The translations under genes and the position numbers were made by a program. 24,503 nucleotides of DNA, from NCBI GenBank assembly GCA_009469685.1, contig SSTA01000155.1, positions 1 through 24,503 on the forward strand, read 5' to 3'. The stretch is from Azonexaceae bacterium (GTDB lineage: Bacteria > Pseudomonadota > Gammaproteobacteria > Burkholderiales > Rhodocyclaceae). Below the pieces are notes generated by a model. It ran no database searches. It was given only the letters and a program-made list of their open reading frames with translations, and was not told the DNA's origin. Below are positions 17,022 to 24,448 of this stretch, piece by piece (the first letter of the stretch is position 1; each line of letters opens with the position of its first letter).

Positions 17022-19223
17022 GTGAAAAAGCAAAATCCAATCCGTCCGGCACGCCCGTGCCATCCCGCGCCATTCTTTGGCGCCGCCCTCGCCGCTGCCT
17101 CCCTGCTGCCTGCGGCCGCCGCCGAAGGCGAAAAGTCGCTGGCCCCGATCACCGTTCAGGATGAACGCATCGACGAGGGCAAGGGCTATCAGGGCGGCGT
17201 CACCCGCGTCGGCAAGCTGCCCCAGTTGCCCAAGGATGTCCCCCAGGCGCTGACTGTGGTCAGCGAGGCCCTGATCGAGGACAAGAACGCCGACACCTTG
17301 AAAGAAGCCCTGCGCAACGTCGCCGGCCTCTCCTTCAACGCCGGCGAGGGCGGCCGCATCGGCGACAACATGACGCTCCGGGGATTCTCTTCCTTCGGCG
17401 ATCTCTACCTCGACGGCATCCGCGACGTTGCGCAATACAACCGGGAAACCTTCAACATCGAGCAAGTGGAAGTGCTGCGCGGTTCCGCCGCCATGCTCTT
17501 CGGCCGCGGCCAGGCCGGCGGCGTCATCAACCAGGCGAGCAAAGAACCCGGCCTGCTCAACAAAGGGAGCGTGACCGGCACAGTAGGCCGTTACGACTAC
17601 AAGCGAGTGACGGCGGACGTCAATCAGGTCGTCGGTGAGAACGCCGCGCTGCGGGTCAATGCCATGAAGACCGACGCCGGAAGCTCCCGCGACCACGTCG
17701 AAAGCGAACGCGACGGTTTCGCCCCCACCTTGCGCTGGGGGATCGGCACGCCAGACGAGTTTTCGATCGGCCACTACACCCTGAAGACCCACAATACGCT
17801 CGACTACGGCGTACCGTTCTTCAACAAACGTCCCCTCGACGTTGCGGCCAGCCGCTTTTACGGGACCACCTCGGATTACGAGGACAATACGACCCACATC
17901 AACACCGGGAGTTATCTCCACCGATACTCGAGCGATACCGAAATTCGCACGGTGCTGCGCCAAGCCGACTACACCCGCGACCTGTGGGGCGTGGCGCCCC
18001 GCCTTCTCGCGGGAACCACCGCCATCACCGACGACACGGCTATCCGCCGCGCCCGCCAGGCCCGGGGTGGCCACGAACGGACCTGGACCAGCCAGACCGA
18101 TTTCACGACCCGCTTGGCCACCGGCCCCTTGAAGCACGAATTGCTCGCCGGGCTGGAACTCCTGCACGAAAACGCCGGGCGCTGGTCGTACAACAACCCT
18201 GCAATCGCCAATCTGGCCAACACCACGGTCGGAAATCCCGACGCCACGCCCCCATTGCCCGACGGCTACGGGAGCCGGACCCGCTTCGCCATCAGCCGCT
18301 ACGTCGGCGATACCGTGGGCACCTATGCCCAGGACAGTATTGAATTCCTGCCCGGCTGGAAGATTCTCCTGGGTCTGCGCCACGACCGCATGGACGCCCA
18401 GTACCGCAACAATACCCAAACCGCCGACACGCCGGCCGACGTCAGGTTCAGCGAGTGGAGCTACCGCAGCGGGTTATCGTGGCAGCCCACTGAACTTCAA
18501 CACTACTATCTCGCTTTCAGCGACTCGTTCAATCCGACTGCCGACCTCTACCAGTTCACCACGGCGACCTCTCCGGCACCCCCGGAACGCAGTCGCACCC
18601 TCGAACTCGGTGCCAAATGGGAGCTGCTCGAGGGCGATCTCTCCTTGCGCACTTCCCTTTACCGGGCGGAAAAGGAGTGGGAGCGCAATACCGACGTCGA
18701 ATCGGCCTCGGCGGCGCCCACGCTCGCCAACCCCTTTCCCAATCTGCTGACCCGGAAGCGCCATACCGACGGCTTCGAACTCGAAGCGGCCGGCCGCATT
18801 ACGTCCCGCTGGGAGGTCTTTCTCGGCTGGGCCCTGCTTCACGCCCGCATCGACGAAGCCAAGCCTGGCGGCAGCACGGCGGTGGAAGGCCTGCGGCCGC
18901 GCAACACGCCTCCGTTTACCTACAGCTTATGGACAACGTATCGCCTCCCAGCCGGATGGCGCCTCGGGGCGGGAGTCGAGGGCAAGGGCTCGCGTCTGGC
19001 CTACGGGATCCCCAACGGGACGGCAACGCCGACCGTCAACGTCGCCCCCGGCTACCGCCGCTGGGACGCCATGGTCTCCTACGAGCAGGCGAAATACGTC
19101 GTCAAGCTCAATGTCCTCAACCTCCTCGACAAGCGCTACTACGAATCGGTCTATGAGAACGGCGGTCACGTGGTTCCCGGCACCAAACGGACGGCCCAAC
19201 TGTCGCTCGAATACAAGTTTTAA
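17022..19223 (+). CDS. TonB-dependent siderophore receptor (Fiu/FhuE-like)
   Basis: The product is 733 residues, normal for ferric-siderophore receptors. A signal peptide ends near AAA-EGEK (about residue 34), followed by a TonB-box-like LAPITVQDE. The plug domain (about 45-190) includes DVPQALTVVSEALIED, MTLRGFSSFGDLYLDGIRD and VEVLRGSAAMLFGRGQAGG, a strong match to catecholate and hydroxamate siderophore receptors. The 22-strand barrel ends LSLEYKF. GTG 17022 is chosen as the start because AGGAG lies at 17011-17015, six bases before it; a TTG at 17007 lies upstream of that site. It should be driven by the TonB-ExbB-ExbD encoded just upstream. No siderophore synthesis genes are in the window, so it probably takes up foreign siderophores. 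Confidence 0.92.
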   Translation: MKKQNPIRPARPCHPAPFFGAALAAASLLPAAAAEGEKSLAPITVQDERIDEGKGYQGGVTRVGKLPQLPKDVPQALTVVSEALIEDKNADTLKEALRNVAGLSFNAGEGGRIGDNMTLRGFSSFGDLYLDGIRDVAQYNRETFNIEQVEVLRGSAAMLFGRGQAGGVINQASKEPGLLNKGSVTGTVGRYDYKRVTADVNQVVGENAALRVNAMKTDAGSSRDHVESERDGFAPTLRWGIGTPDEFSIGHYTLKTHNTLDYGVPFFNKRPLDVAASRFYGTTSDYEDNTTHINTGSYLHRYSSDTEIRTVLRQADYTRDLWGVAPRLLAGTTAITDDTAIRRARQARGGHERTWTSQTDFTTRLATGPLKHELLAGLELLHENAGRWSYNNPAIANLANTTVGNPDATPPLPDGYGSRTRFAISRYVGDTVGTYAQDSIEFLPGWKILLGLRHDRMDAQYRNNTQTADTPADVRFSEWSYRSGLSWQPTELQHYYLAFSDSFNPTADLYQFTTATSPAPPERSRTLELGAKWELLEGDLSLRTSLYRAEKEWERNTDVESASAAPTLANPFPNLLTRKRHTDGFELEAAGRITSRWEVFLGWALLHARIDEAKPGGSTAVEGLRPRNTPPFTYSLWTTYRLPAGWRLGAGVEGKGSRLAYGIPNGTATPTVNVAPGYRRWDAMVSYEQAKYVVKLNVLNLLDKRYYESVYENGGHVVPGTKRTAQLSLEYKF

Positions 19224-19235
19224 GGGAGAAAATCC

Positions 19236-20336
19236 ATGAATCGACGCCAGATGCTGCTTTCTCTCGTTGCCACCGCCTGCGTGCCGCGCGCGGCAACGGC
19301 CGTCGCCGTGGCCCCGCTGTCCCGGATCGGAGCCGCGTGGCGGGGCCCGAAGCCGACCGACTCCTATTTTGCCGGGGTGCTGGAAGCCGACTGGGCGGCG
19401 GGCCGGCTCTCGATCGCTTACGCCGTCCCGTTGCCTACCCGGCCCCACGGCATCGTCCCGGAGGCCGGCGGCGGCTTGCTCGTCATCGGGGTCCGTCCTG
19501 GGGCCTGGCTGCTGCGCTGCGACGGTGAGGGCCACGTCGTCCGGCGCGAGGATCTGGAGGGCACCCGCACCCGCCTCGGCGGCCACTCGGTCACCATGGG
19601 GGATGTCCTATACACCACTGAAACCGACATCGCTTCGGGACAGGGGCGCGTCGGCGTCCGCGATTTGCGCACTCTGACCAAGTTGGACGAATGGGACAGC
19701 CACGGAATCGACCCTCACCAGGTGGTCACCGACGAGGAAGGCCATCTCTTCATCGCCAACGGGGGGGTTTTCCGCACCATCCCCGGCGATCGGAAGCACA
19801 GCCTGGAGCGCATGGACTCGTCCCTGGTGCGACTAGGTTCCGATGGCCGCTTGTCAGGACGCTGGCAGCTTGCCGACCGCCGGCTCAGCCTGCGCCACCT
19901 GGCCTGGAGCCGCGACGCTTCCGGCGCAGCCCTCCTGGGCATCGCCCTCCAGGCCGAACACGACGACGCCGGGGATCGCGCGGCTGCCCCTCTGCTCGCC
20001 ATCCTGCGCAACGATGCCCTCGAACTCCCGGCGCTAGACAATGACGGCATCGGCTACACCGGCGACATCGCCCCCGCCGCCCAGGGCGGATTTGCCGTCT
20101 CCAGCCATCAGGCCGGCCTGGTGCTGGCCTGGCAGCCGGATGCGCCAGCACGCCTGGCCCCGGTTGTGCAATTCAAGGAGTCCTACGCCCTGACTCTGGC
20201 TCCTGGTGGCGGCTCGGGAGGACTCCTGGTGTCCACCGCCTATGGCTTGATACGCTGGCTTCCGACGGGCGCTCCTGCCTTCCTGGCCTGGCCCGAACCG
20301 ATGGCGGTAGATAACCATTGGGCTCTGATGGGCTGA
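19236..20336 (+). CDS. DUF1513-family protein, likely periplasmic beta-propeller
   Basis: The product is 366 residues. The N-terminus carries a twin-arginine-like signal (NRRQMLLSLVATA, then PRAATA). The mature part shows repeated blade-like elements typical of DUF1513: RPHGIVPEAGGGLLVIGVRPG, GHSVTMGDVLYTTETDIASG, GIDPHQVVTDEEGHLFIANGG, and GDIAPAAQGGFAVSSH near the end. The biochemical role is not known. In Pseudomonas-type loci DUF1513 genes accompany imelysin (EfeO/IcmP-like) and di-haem peroxidase-like genes for iron uptake; none of these is here. The gene follows the receptor by 12 bases with a GGGAGA ribosome-binding site, so it belongs to the iron operon. Confidence 0.85.
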   Translation: MNRRQMLLSLVATACVPRAATAVAVAPLSRIGAAWRGPKPTDSYFAGVLEADWAAGRLSIAYAVPLPTRPHGIVPEAGGGLLVIGVRPGAWLLRCDGEGHVVRREDLEGTRTRLGGHSVTMGDVLYTTETDIASGQGRVGVRDLRTLTKLDEWDSHGIDPHQVVTDEEGHLFIANGGVFRTIPGDRKHSLERMDSSLVRLGSDGRLSGRWQLADRRLSLRHLAWSRDASGAALLGIALQAEHDDAGDRAAAPLLAILRNDALELPALDNDGIGYTGDIAPAAQGGFAVSSHQAGLVLAWQPDAPARLAPVVQFKESYALTLAPGGGSGGLLVSTAYGLIRWLPTGAPAFLAWPEPMAVDNHWALMG

Positions 20337-20393
20337 TCGAAACAGGGAGCAGGGTTAGAATGAAGGCCCGCCTCTGGTCTTTCCTTCCCGGCC

Positions 20394-21314
20394 ATGCCCC
20401 CCGCCCATTGCCAGCCGCTGCCTCCCGGTACCGTTATCGACACCTATCGCGTCGAGAAACTCATTTCCCGCGGCGGTTACTCCCTGGTCTACCTCGCCCG
20501 CGATTCCGAAGAGGGGCTCGTGGTCATCAAAGAGTATCTTCCGGATGCCCTCGCCACTCGGGCCGCCGGAAGTCTCGAACCCCAAGTGAATCCCGAAGGC
20601 CAGGGCAAGTTCAATACCGGCATGCGCTCCTTCCTGGAGGAAGCCAAGCTCCTGGCCCGCATCCGTCACCCCAATGTCGTAAGCGTGCTCAATTTCTCCA
20701 AGGCCCATGGGACCGCCTATCTGGTCATGCGCCATGAAGAGGGGTGTAGCCTGCATGAACACATCGTCCGCAAAGCCAAGGCCGGCGCGCCCATCCGGGA
20801 GGAATTCCTGCGCGGCGTCTTCGTCCGTCTCCTCGCCGGCCTGCGCGAAGTACACAAGCAGAAACTCCTGCACCTGGATCTCAAGCCCGCCAATATCTTT
20901 CTGCGCCGGGACGGGAATCCGGTGCTCCTGGACTTCGGGGCGGCCCGCTGGGGTCTCGGGGAGGCCCAGGTCAATCTGGGCAATATCTACACTCTGGGGT
21001 TCGCCGCCCCGGAACAACAGCAGGCCGACGGCGAACTGGGTCCCTGGACCGACATCTATGCCATCGGAGCCACGCTTTATTCCTGCTTGTCCGGAGGCGT
21101 CACGCCTCTGGCCGCCGACCGTCGCCTCAAAGGCGAAGTCCTTCCGCCCGCGGAGGTGCGCTGGGCACGGCAATACTCACCCCAACTGCTCGAACTCATC
21201 GACTGGTGCCTGCGTCTACCCATCATGGCCCGCCCGCAAAGCATTTATGCCTTGCAGAAGGTCCTGAGCGGCGAATTGCTTGACATCGTCGATCCAAGCT
21301 GGTTTTCCTCGTGA
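20394..21314 (+). CDS. Hanks-type Ser/Thr protein kinase, soluble single domain
   Basis: The product is 306 residues and is almost all kinase domain, with no membrane segment or C-terminal sensor. Key residues are present: VIK46-EYLP (ATP Lys), FLEE83-A (helix C Glu), HLD162LKPAN167 (catalytic loop) and D180-F-G (metal). The nucleotide loop reads SRGGYSLV, with Ser where two of the usual three Gly sit. The catalytic motif is HLD, not HRD, so it is a non-RD kinase and may not need activation-loop phosphorylation. The IKEYLP ... FLEEAKLLARIRHPNVV ... GTAYLVM pattern belongs to a proteobacterial subgroup seen in signalling and type VI secretion loci. The gap from the DUF1513 gene is 57 bases and holds a TAGAAT at 20356-20361 that might act as a weak internal promoter. 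The substrate is unknown. Confidence 0.9.
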   Translation: MPPAHCQPLPPGTVIDTYRVEKLISRGGYSLVYLARDSEEGLVVIKEYLPDALATRAAGSLEPQVNPEGQGKFNTGMRSFLEEAKLLARIRHPNVVSVLNFSKAHGTAYLVMRHEEGCSLHEHIVRKAKAGAPIREEFLRGVFVRLLAGLREVHKQKLLHLDLKPANIFLRRDGNPVLLDFGAARWGLGEAQVNLGNIYTLGFAAPEQQQADGELGPWTDIYAIGATLYSCLSGGVTPLAADRRLKGEVLPPAEVRWARQYSPQLLELIDWCLRLPIMARPQSIYALQKVLSGELLDIVDPSWFSS

Positions 21315-21347
21315 CGCGTCGTATCGCCCGCCACGCCTTGATTTACA

Positions 21348-21375
21348 GGATTTCCCATGCCATCCTTGGGAATCC
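21348..21375 (+). repeat. inverted repeat before the bacterioferritin pair
   Basis: GGATTTCCCA (21348-21357) and TGGGAATCC (21367-21375) can pair around a 9-base loop with one bulged T. There is no T-run, so it does not look like an intrinsic terminator. It lies 22 bases before the first bfr start and could be an mRNA leader hairpin or an operator. Confidence 0.5.
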
Positions 21376-21396
21376 CAACCCCCAACGGAGATCGTC

Positions 21397-21882
21397 ATGA
21401 AGGGCGACAAAAAAATTCTCGAGATTCTTAACGGTCTCCTGGCCGGCGAGTTGACCGCCATCGACCAATACCTGATTCACGGCGAGATGTACGCCGACAT
21501 GGGCTTTCCCCACCTCGCCGACAAGGCTCTTCACGAATCGGACCACGAACGCCAGCACGCCCGGGCGCTGATCCAGCGCATCCTTTTTCTGGAAGGGACG
21601 CCCAATCTGGGCAAGCGCGACGCCCTCAAGATTGGCAAGACGGTTCCCGCCATGCTCAAGGCCGATCTGGAGCTGGAGTACCACGTCGTGGGCGAGCTGA
21701 AGAAGGCGATCGCCGCTTGTGAGAAGGCCCAGGACTACGTCACCCGGGACATGCTCAACGTCCAGCTCGAAGATACCGAAATGGACCACGCCTACTATCT
21801 GGAAAAGCAGATCGGTCTCATCGATCTCGTTGGCCTGCAGAATTACCAGCAGAGCCAGATGAAACCCGGCGAAGGCGCCTAA
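21397..21882 (+). CDS. bfr: bacterioferritin-type subunit, ferroxidase-competent, no haem Met
   Basis: The product is 161 residues from the MKGDKK start usual for bacterioferritin, with CGGAG about 7 bases upstream; a longer in-frame reading to 21280 has no family support. By hand alignment to E. coli Bfr the di-iron ligands are kept: Glu18, Glu51, His54, Glu94, and a Glu-x-x-His pair at 128 and 131, shifted by a one-residue insertion. Position 52, the haem-ligand Met in E. coli, is Arg (SDHERQHA). The LEDTEMDHAYYLE segment resembles Pseudomonas FtnA (formerly BfrA). It is predicted to oxidise and store iron but not to bind haem on its own. It follows the kinase by 82 bases and precedes the second bfr by 12. 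Confidence 0.93.
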   Translation: MKGDKKILEILNGLLAGELTAIDQYLIHGEMYADMGFPHLADKALHESDHERQHARALIQRILFLEGTPNLGKRDALKIGKTVPAMLKADLELEYHVVGELKKAIAACEKAQDYVTRDMLNVQLEDTEMDHAYYLEKQIGLIDLVGLQNYQQSQMKPGEGA

Positions 21883-21894
21883 GGAGTCACGGCC

Positions 21895-22368
21895 ATGAAA
21901 GGCGACAAGAAAGTCATCACCCTGCTCAATCAAGTCCTCAAGAACGAGCTGACTGCGATCAACCAGTATTTCCTCCATGCGCGCATGTTCCGCAATTGGG
22001 GCCTGGAGAAACTCAACGACTACCAGTACCGTCAATCGATACGGGTCATGAAGGAAGCGGACGAACTCATCGAGCGGGTACTTTTCCTCGAAGGACTGCC
22101 CAATCTCCAAAGCCTGGGCAAGCTGCTCATCGGCGAGAACCCCGTCGAATGCCTGGCCGCCGATCTGACCTACGAGAAGGATATCCAGCGCCCCCTCCTG
22201 GTAGACGCCATCGCCCAATGCGAGGGGCTCCAGGACTACGTCAGCCGCGAATTGCTCGAAGATCTTCTAGAGCATTGCGAGGAAGCCATCGATTGGCTGG
22301 AGACTCAACACAGCCTGGTCAAAGACGTCGGGGTCGCCAACTACCTGCAGTCCCACATGGAGCCGTAA
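21895..22368 (+). CDS. bfr: bacterioferritin subunit with haem Met but a broken ferroxidase site
   Basis: The product is 157 residues, with AAGGAG upstream. By hand alignment to E. coli Bfr it keeps the haem-ligand Met52 (SIRVMKEAD) and Glu18 and Glu94. It has Val at 51, Glu at 54, and Cys and Ala where Glu127 and His130 should be (LLEHCEEAIDWLE). The di-iron centre is therefore lost, while the dimer-interface haem site remains. Overall it is closer to haem-type Bfr (NQYFLHARMFRNWGL ... GLPNLQSLGKLLIGE) than its neighbour. It is likely to form a mixed 24-mer shell with the upstream subunit. Mixed shells of this kind are described for Neisseria and Magnetospirillum. Confidence 0.93.
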   Translation: MKGDKKVITLLNQVLKNELTAINQYFLHARMFRNWGLEKLNDYQYRQSIRVMKEADELIERVLFLEGLPNLQSLGKLLIGENPVECLAADLTYEKDIQRPLLVDAIAQCEGLQDYVSRELLEDLLEHCEEAIDWLETQHSLVKDVGVANYLQSHMEP

Positions 22369-22406
22369 GCCGAAGGATCCGGCTGCGCGCCCGCTGGTAC
22401 GCCAGA

Positions 22407-22976
22407 CTACATCCGGCCATCGGGTGCCTGCGAAGCTTTTGCTTCCGCAGGTCCGCCGGTTTCCAGGTCGGCCATGAAATCCTCCAGGGCCATTCGCTCA
22501 CGCGCCGCGGCCGCTGCCGGAACCAGCACCATGCTGCTCTCGCTGGGCTGCTCCCGAGCGCACACCAATCCGGTCAGAACGCGACCATGGCGCTCACTCC
22601 GTCCCAACTGTCGCAAATAGGCGTTCTGCACACGATAGGCTCGCCTTTCGGAACGCAGATTGGCCTCGCATCCGACGAAGGCTTTGCCGCCGTTGTAGTG
22701 CTGCTCGAGGACATGAACCAATTCGTGCACGACAAAGGAATTGTCGCCGACGTTATCAAGATCGAGCCGCGTACTGAGCAAGATCCGCCGCCGGTCAGTA
22801 TCGAAATAGGCGACGATGCCTCCGCAGCGCCCCGCTTCCATAGGACAAGCCTCGTTGGCCAGATTGGCCGGCTCGACCACCTCCACCGGGGGAAGAGCGG
22901 AGACGGGAATGGGCTCATAGCCTGACAACGCGGCGGCAACGCTCAGAAGCTCAGCAAGGAGATCGGCAAGGTTCAT
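22407..22976 (-). CDS. unrecognised protein with a HExxH zinc-protease-like motif
   Basis: I do not recognise a named family with certainty. From ATG 22976 the product is 189 residues; that start has AAGGGG five bases upstream, while ATG 22991 would add five residues. A weak hydrophobic stretch covers residues 1-18, so export is possible but not clear. The core is FVVH84-ELVH88-VLEQHY, a classical HExxH site, followed by CEANLRSE110-RRAYRVQ, where Glu104 or Glu110 could be the third zinc ligand as in gluzincins. Cys44, Cys51 and Cys103 might form a disulfide. The last 45 residues are Ala/Glu-rich. It opposes and separates the bfr pair from bfd and may be a metallopeptidase or a relic of one. 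Confidence 0.65.
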   Translation of the reverse strand: MNLADLLAELLSVAAALSGYEPIPVSALPPVEVVEPANLANEACPMEAGRCGGIVAYFDTDRRRILLSTRLDLDNVGDNSFVVHELVHVLEQHYNGGKAFVGCEANLRSERRAYRVQNAYLRQLGRSERHGRVLTGLVCAREQPSESSMVLVPAAAAARERMALEDFMADLETGGPAEAKASQAPDGRM

Positions 22977-23096
22977 CGACGCCCCTTCCATCCGGGATCA
23001 CACAAGTTCGAGGCGGCGGCCCGGCAATCGTTCCCATCCGATGGAGCGGGTCGTGAAATCTTACCGGAGCGAACGCTCAGTCAGCGCATTTCGGTC

Positions 23097-23125
23097 TTGA
23101 CAAAGCATTCTTCTGGATTGAGAAT
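23097..23125 (+). promoter_or_regulatory. promoter of bfd
   Basis: A perfect -35 TTGACA (23097-23102) is followed after 17 bases by GAGAAT (23120-23125), which matches four of six -10 positions. Transcription would begin near 23132, about 23 bases before bfd. A Fur-like box covers the -10. Confidence 0.65.
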
Positions 23126-23133
23126 TATTCGCA
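23119..23133. promoter_or_regulatory. Fur-box-like site before bfd
   Basis: TGAGAATTATTCGCA matches 11 of 14 informative positions of the 7-1-7 Fur consensus. It overlaps the -10 element, a placement that suits repression by iron-loaded Fur. E. coli bfd is also induced by iron limitation. Confidence 0.7.
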
Positions 23134-23154
23134 ACAAACCCTTCGACTGCCACC

Positions 23155-23358
23155 ATGTACGTTTGCGTCTGCCACGCCGTCACCGAACGCCAGATTCACG
23201 AAGCCGCCGCAGCAGGTGCGAAGACGCTCAAGGATTTGCGCCGGGACTTGGGCGTCGCGAGCGATTGCGGGCGCTGTACCTCGTGTGCCCGCCAGTGCCT
23301 CAAGGACGCCCACGCCACCTCCGCCAAAGGTCACCACTGCGCCCTCGTCTGCGTTTGA
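23155..23358 (+). CDS. bfd: bacterioferritin-associated ferredoxin Bfd
   Basis: Bfd is a small [2Fe-2S] protein that docks on bacterioferritin near its haem and feeds electrons to release stored iron. The product is 67 residues. The four cluster ligands are Cys4, Cys6 (YVCVCHAVTE) and Cys38, Cys41 (DCGRCTSC), the same numbering as E. coli Bfd. Extra Cys at 44, 48, 62 and 66 are not part of the cluster pattern. The ATG has no clear ribosome-binding site. The gene has its own Fur-like promoter and is separated from the bfr pair by the opposing HExxH gene. The haem-bearing second Bfr subunit is its likely docking partner. Confidence 0.95.
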   Translation: MYVCVCHAVTERQIHEAAAAGAKTLKDLRRDLGVASDCGRCTSCARQCLKDAHATSAKGHHCALVCV

Positions 23359-23382
23359 GAGCGGCGCGCTGGCGCCGTGCTC
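23359..23382. terminator. possible hairpin between bfd and selD
   Basis: Directly after the bfd stop, GAGC-GGCGC and GCGCC-GT-GCTC can pair around a GCTG loop with a two-base bulge. There is no T-run on either strand. It could end both converging transcripts, but only weakly resembles an intrinsic terminator. Confidence 0.3.
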
Positions 23383-23398
23383 CGGGCATTCCCGAAGC

Positions 23399-24448
23399 TC
23401 ACTCCACCTGAATTGCCGGTGCCCCCTCCACCACCTCGCCGACGATCGAGGCATGGGCAAAGCCCTCTTGCAGAAAAATCGACAGCACTTCCGTCGCCGT
23501 CTCGGGCGCGCAGGCCACCAACAACCCCCCCGAAGTCTGGGGGTCGCAAAGGAGCGCGCGGTCAGCCTCCGCCAACCGTTCCGGGAGCTTGACGTGACTG
23601 CCGTATCCAGCCCAGTTGCGCCCCGAAGCACCGGTGACGTTCCCGGCGCCCGCCAGTTCGCGCACATGCGGAAGCAGTGGCAGATCGCCAAAGCGCAGGC
23701 TGGCGGCGACACCCGATCCCTTGCAGACTTCGAGCAGGTGCCCCAAGAAGCCGAAGCCGGTGACGTCAGTGACGGCATGGACCCCCTCCAGGCAAGCGAG
23801 CAAGGGGCCTGGTGTGTTGAGTTGGGTGGTGCTGGCGATTAGCGACTCGTATTGTGCAGGCGTAAGCCGGCCTTTCTTATAGGCCGCACTGTAAATTCCA
23901 ACCCCTAGGGGTTTTCCGAGGATCAAGCGATCCCCCGGACGAGCCCCGCTGTTGCGTTTGACCCGTGCCGGGTCCACCAGACCGATGGCCACCAGTCCGT
24001 AGATCGGTTCCACCGAATCGATGGTATGTCCACCGGCCACCGGAATCCTGGCCTCCCGGCAAATGGCCTCGCCCCCCGCGAGAATGCGGCCGATAGTCTC
24101 CACCGGGAGTTTATTGATCGGCATGCCGACCAGAGCCAGAGCAAAGATCGGCGTCCCCCCCATGGCGTACACGTCGGAAATGGCGTTGGTGGCGGCGATG
24201 CGGCCAAAGTCGAAGGGATCGTCGACGATGGGCATAAAGAAATCGGTCGTGGCGACAATGGCCTGCCGTTCGTTGATCTGGTAGACCGCCGCATCGTCGG
24301 AAGTCTCGATACCGACCAGCAGTTGGGGCGGAACGAAGCCCCGGACATTCTGAGCGAGTATAGATTCGAGGACGCCGGGGGCGATCTTGCAGCCGCAGCC
24401 GCCCCCATGGGCAAGTTGGGTCAGGCGGGGAACGGCGAGTTCACTCAT
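23399..24448 (-). CDS. selD: selenide, water dikinase SelD
   Basis: SelD makes selenophosphate from selenide and ATP, the selenium donor for selenocysteine and selenouridine. The product is 349 residues, the normal length. The active-site segment is HGGGC18-G-C20-K21, so it is the Cys form with no in-frame UGA. Other family motifs are [67 protein letters not shown] and [11 protein letters not shown]. Its ATG overlaps the TGA of the upstream gene (ATGA, 24448-24445). The usual partners selA, selB and the tRNA selenouridine synthase gene are not in the window. There is no clear link with the neighbouring iron genes. Confidence 0.96.
   Translation of the reverse strand: MSELAVPRLTQLAHGGGCGCKIAPGVLESILAQNVRGFVPPQLLVGIETSDDAAVYQINERQAIVATTDFFMPIVDDPFDFGRIAATNAISDVYAMGGTPIFALALVGMPINKLPVETIGRILAGGEAICREARIPVAGGHTIDSVEPIYGLVAIGLVDPARVKRNSGARPGDRLILGKPLGVGIYSAAYKKGRLTPAQYESLIASTTQLNTPGPLLACLEGVHAVTDVTGFGFLGHLLEVCKGSGVAASLRFGDLPLLPHVRELAGAGNVTGASGRNWAGYGSHVKLPERLAEADRALLCDPQTSGGLLVACAPETATEVLSIFLQEGFAHASIVGEVVEGAPAIQVE

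Noticed and set aside
16545..18419. A 624-codon open frame antisense to exbD and the receptor
   Set aside because: No domain and no ribosome-binding site; both opposing genes are clear family members.
24386..24397. Possible selenocysteine site in selD
   Set aside because: The active-site codons read as Cys and there is no in-frame TGA within the gene.
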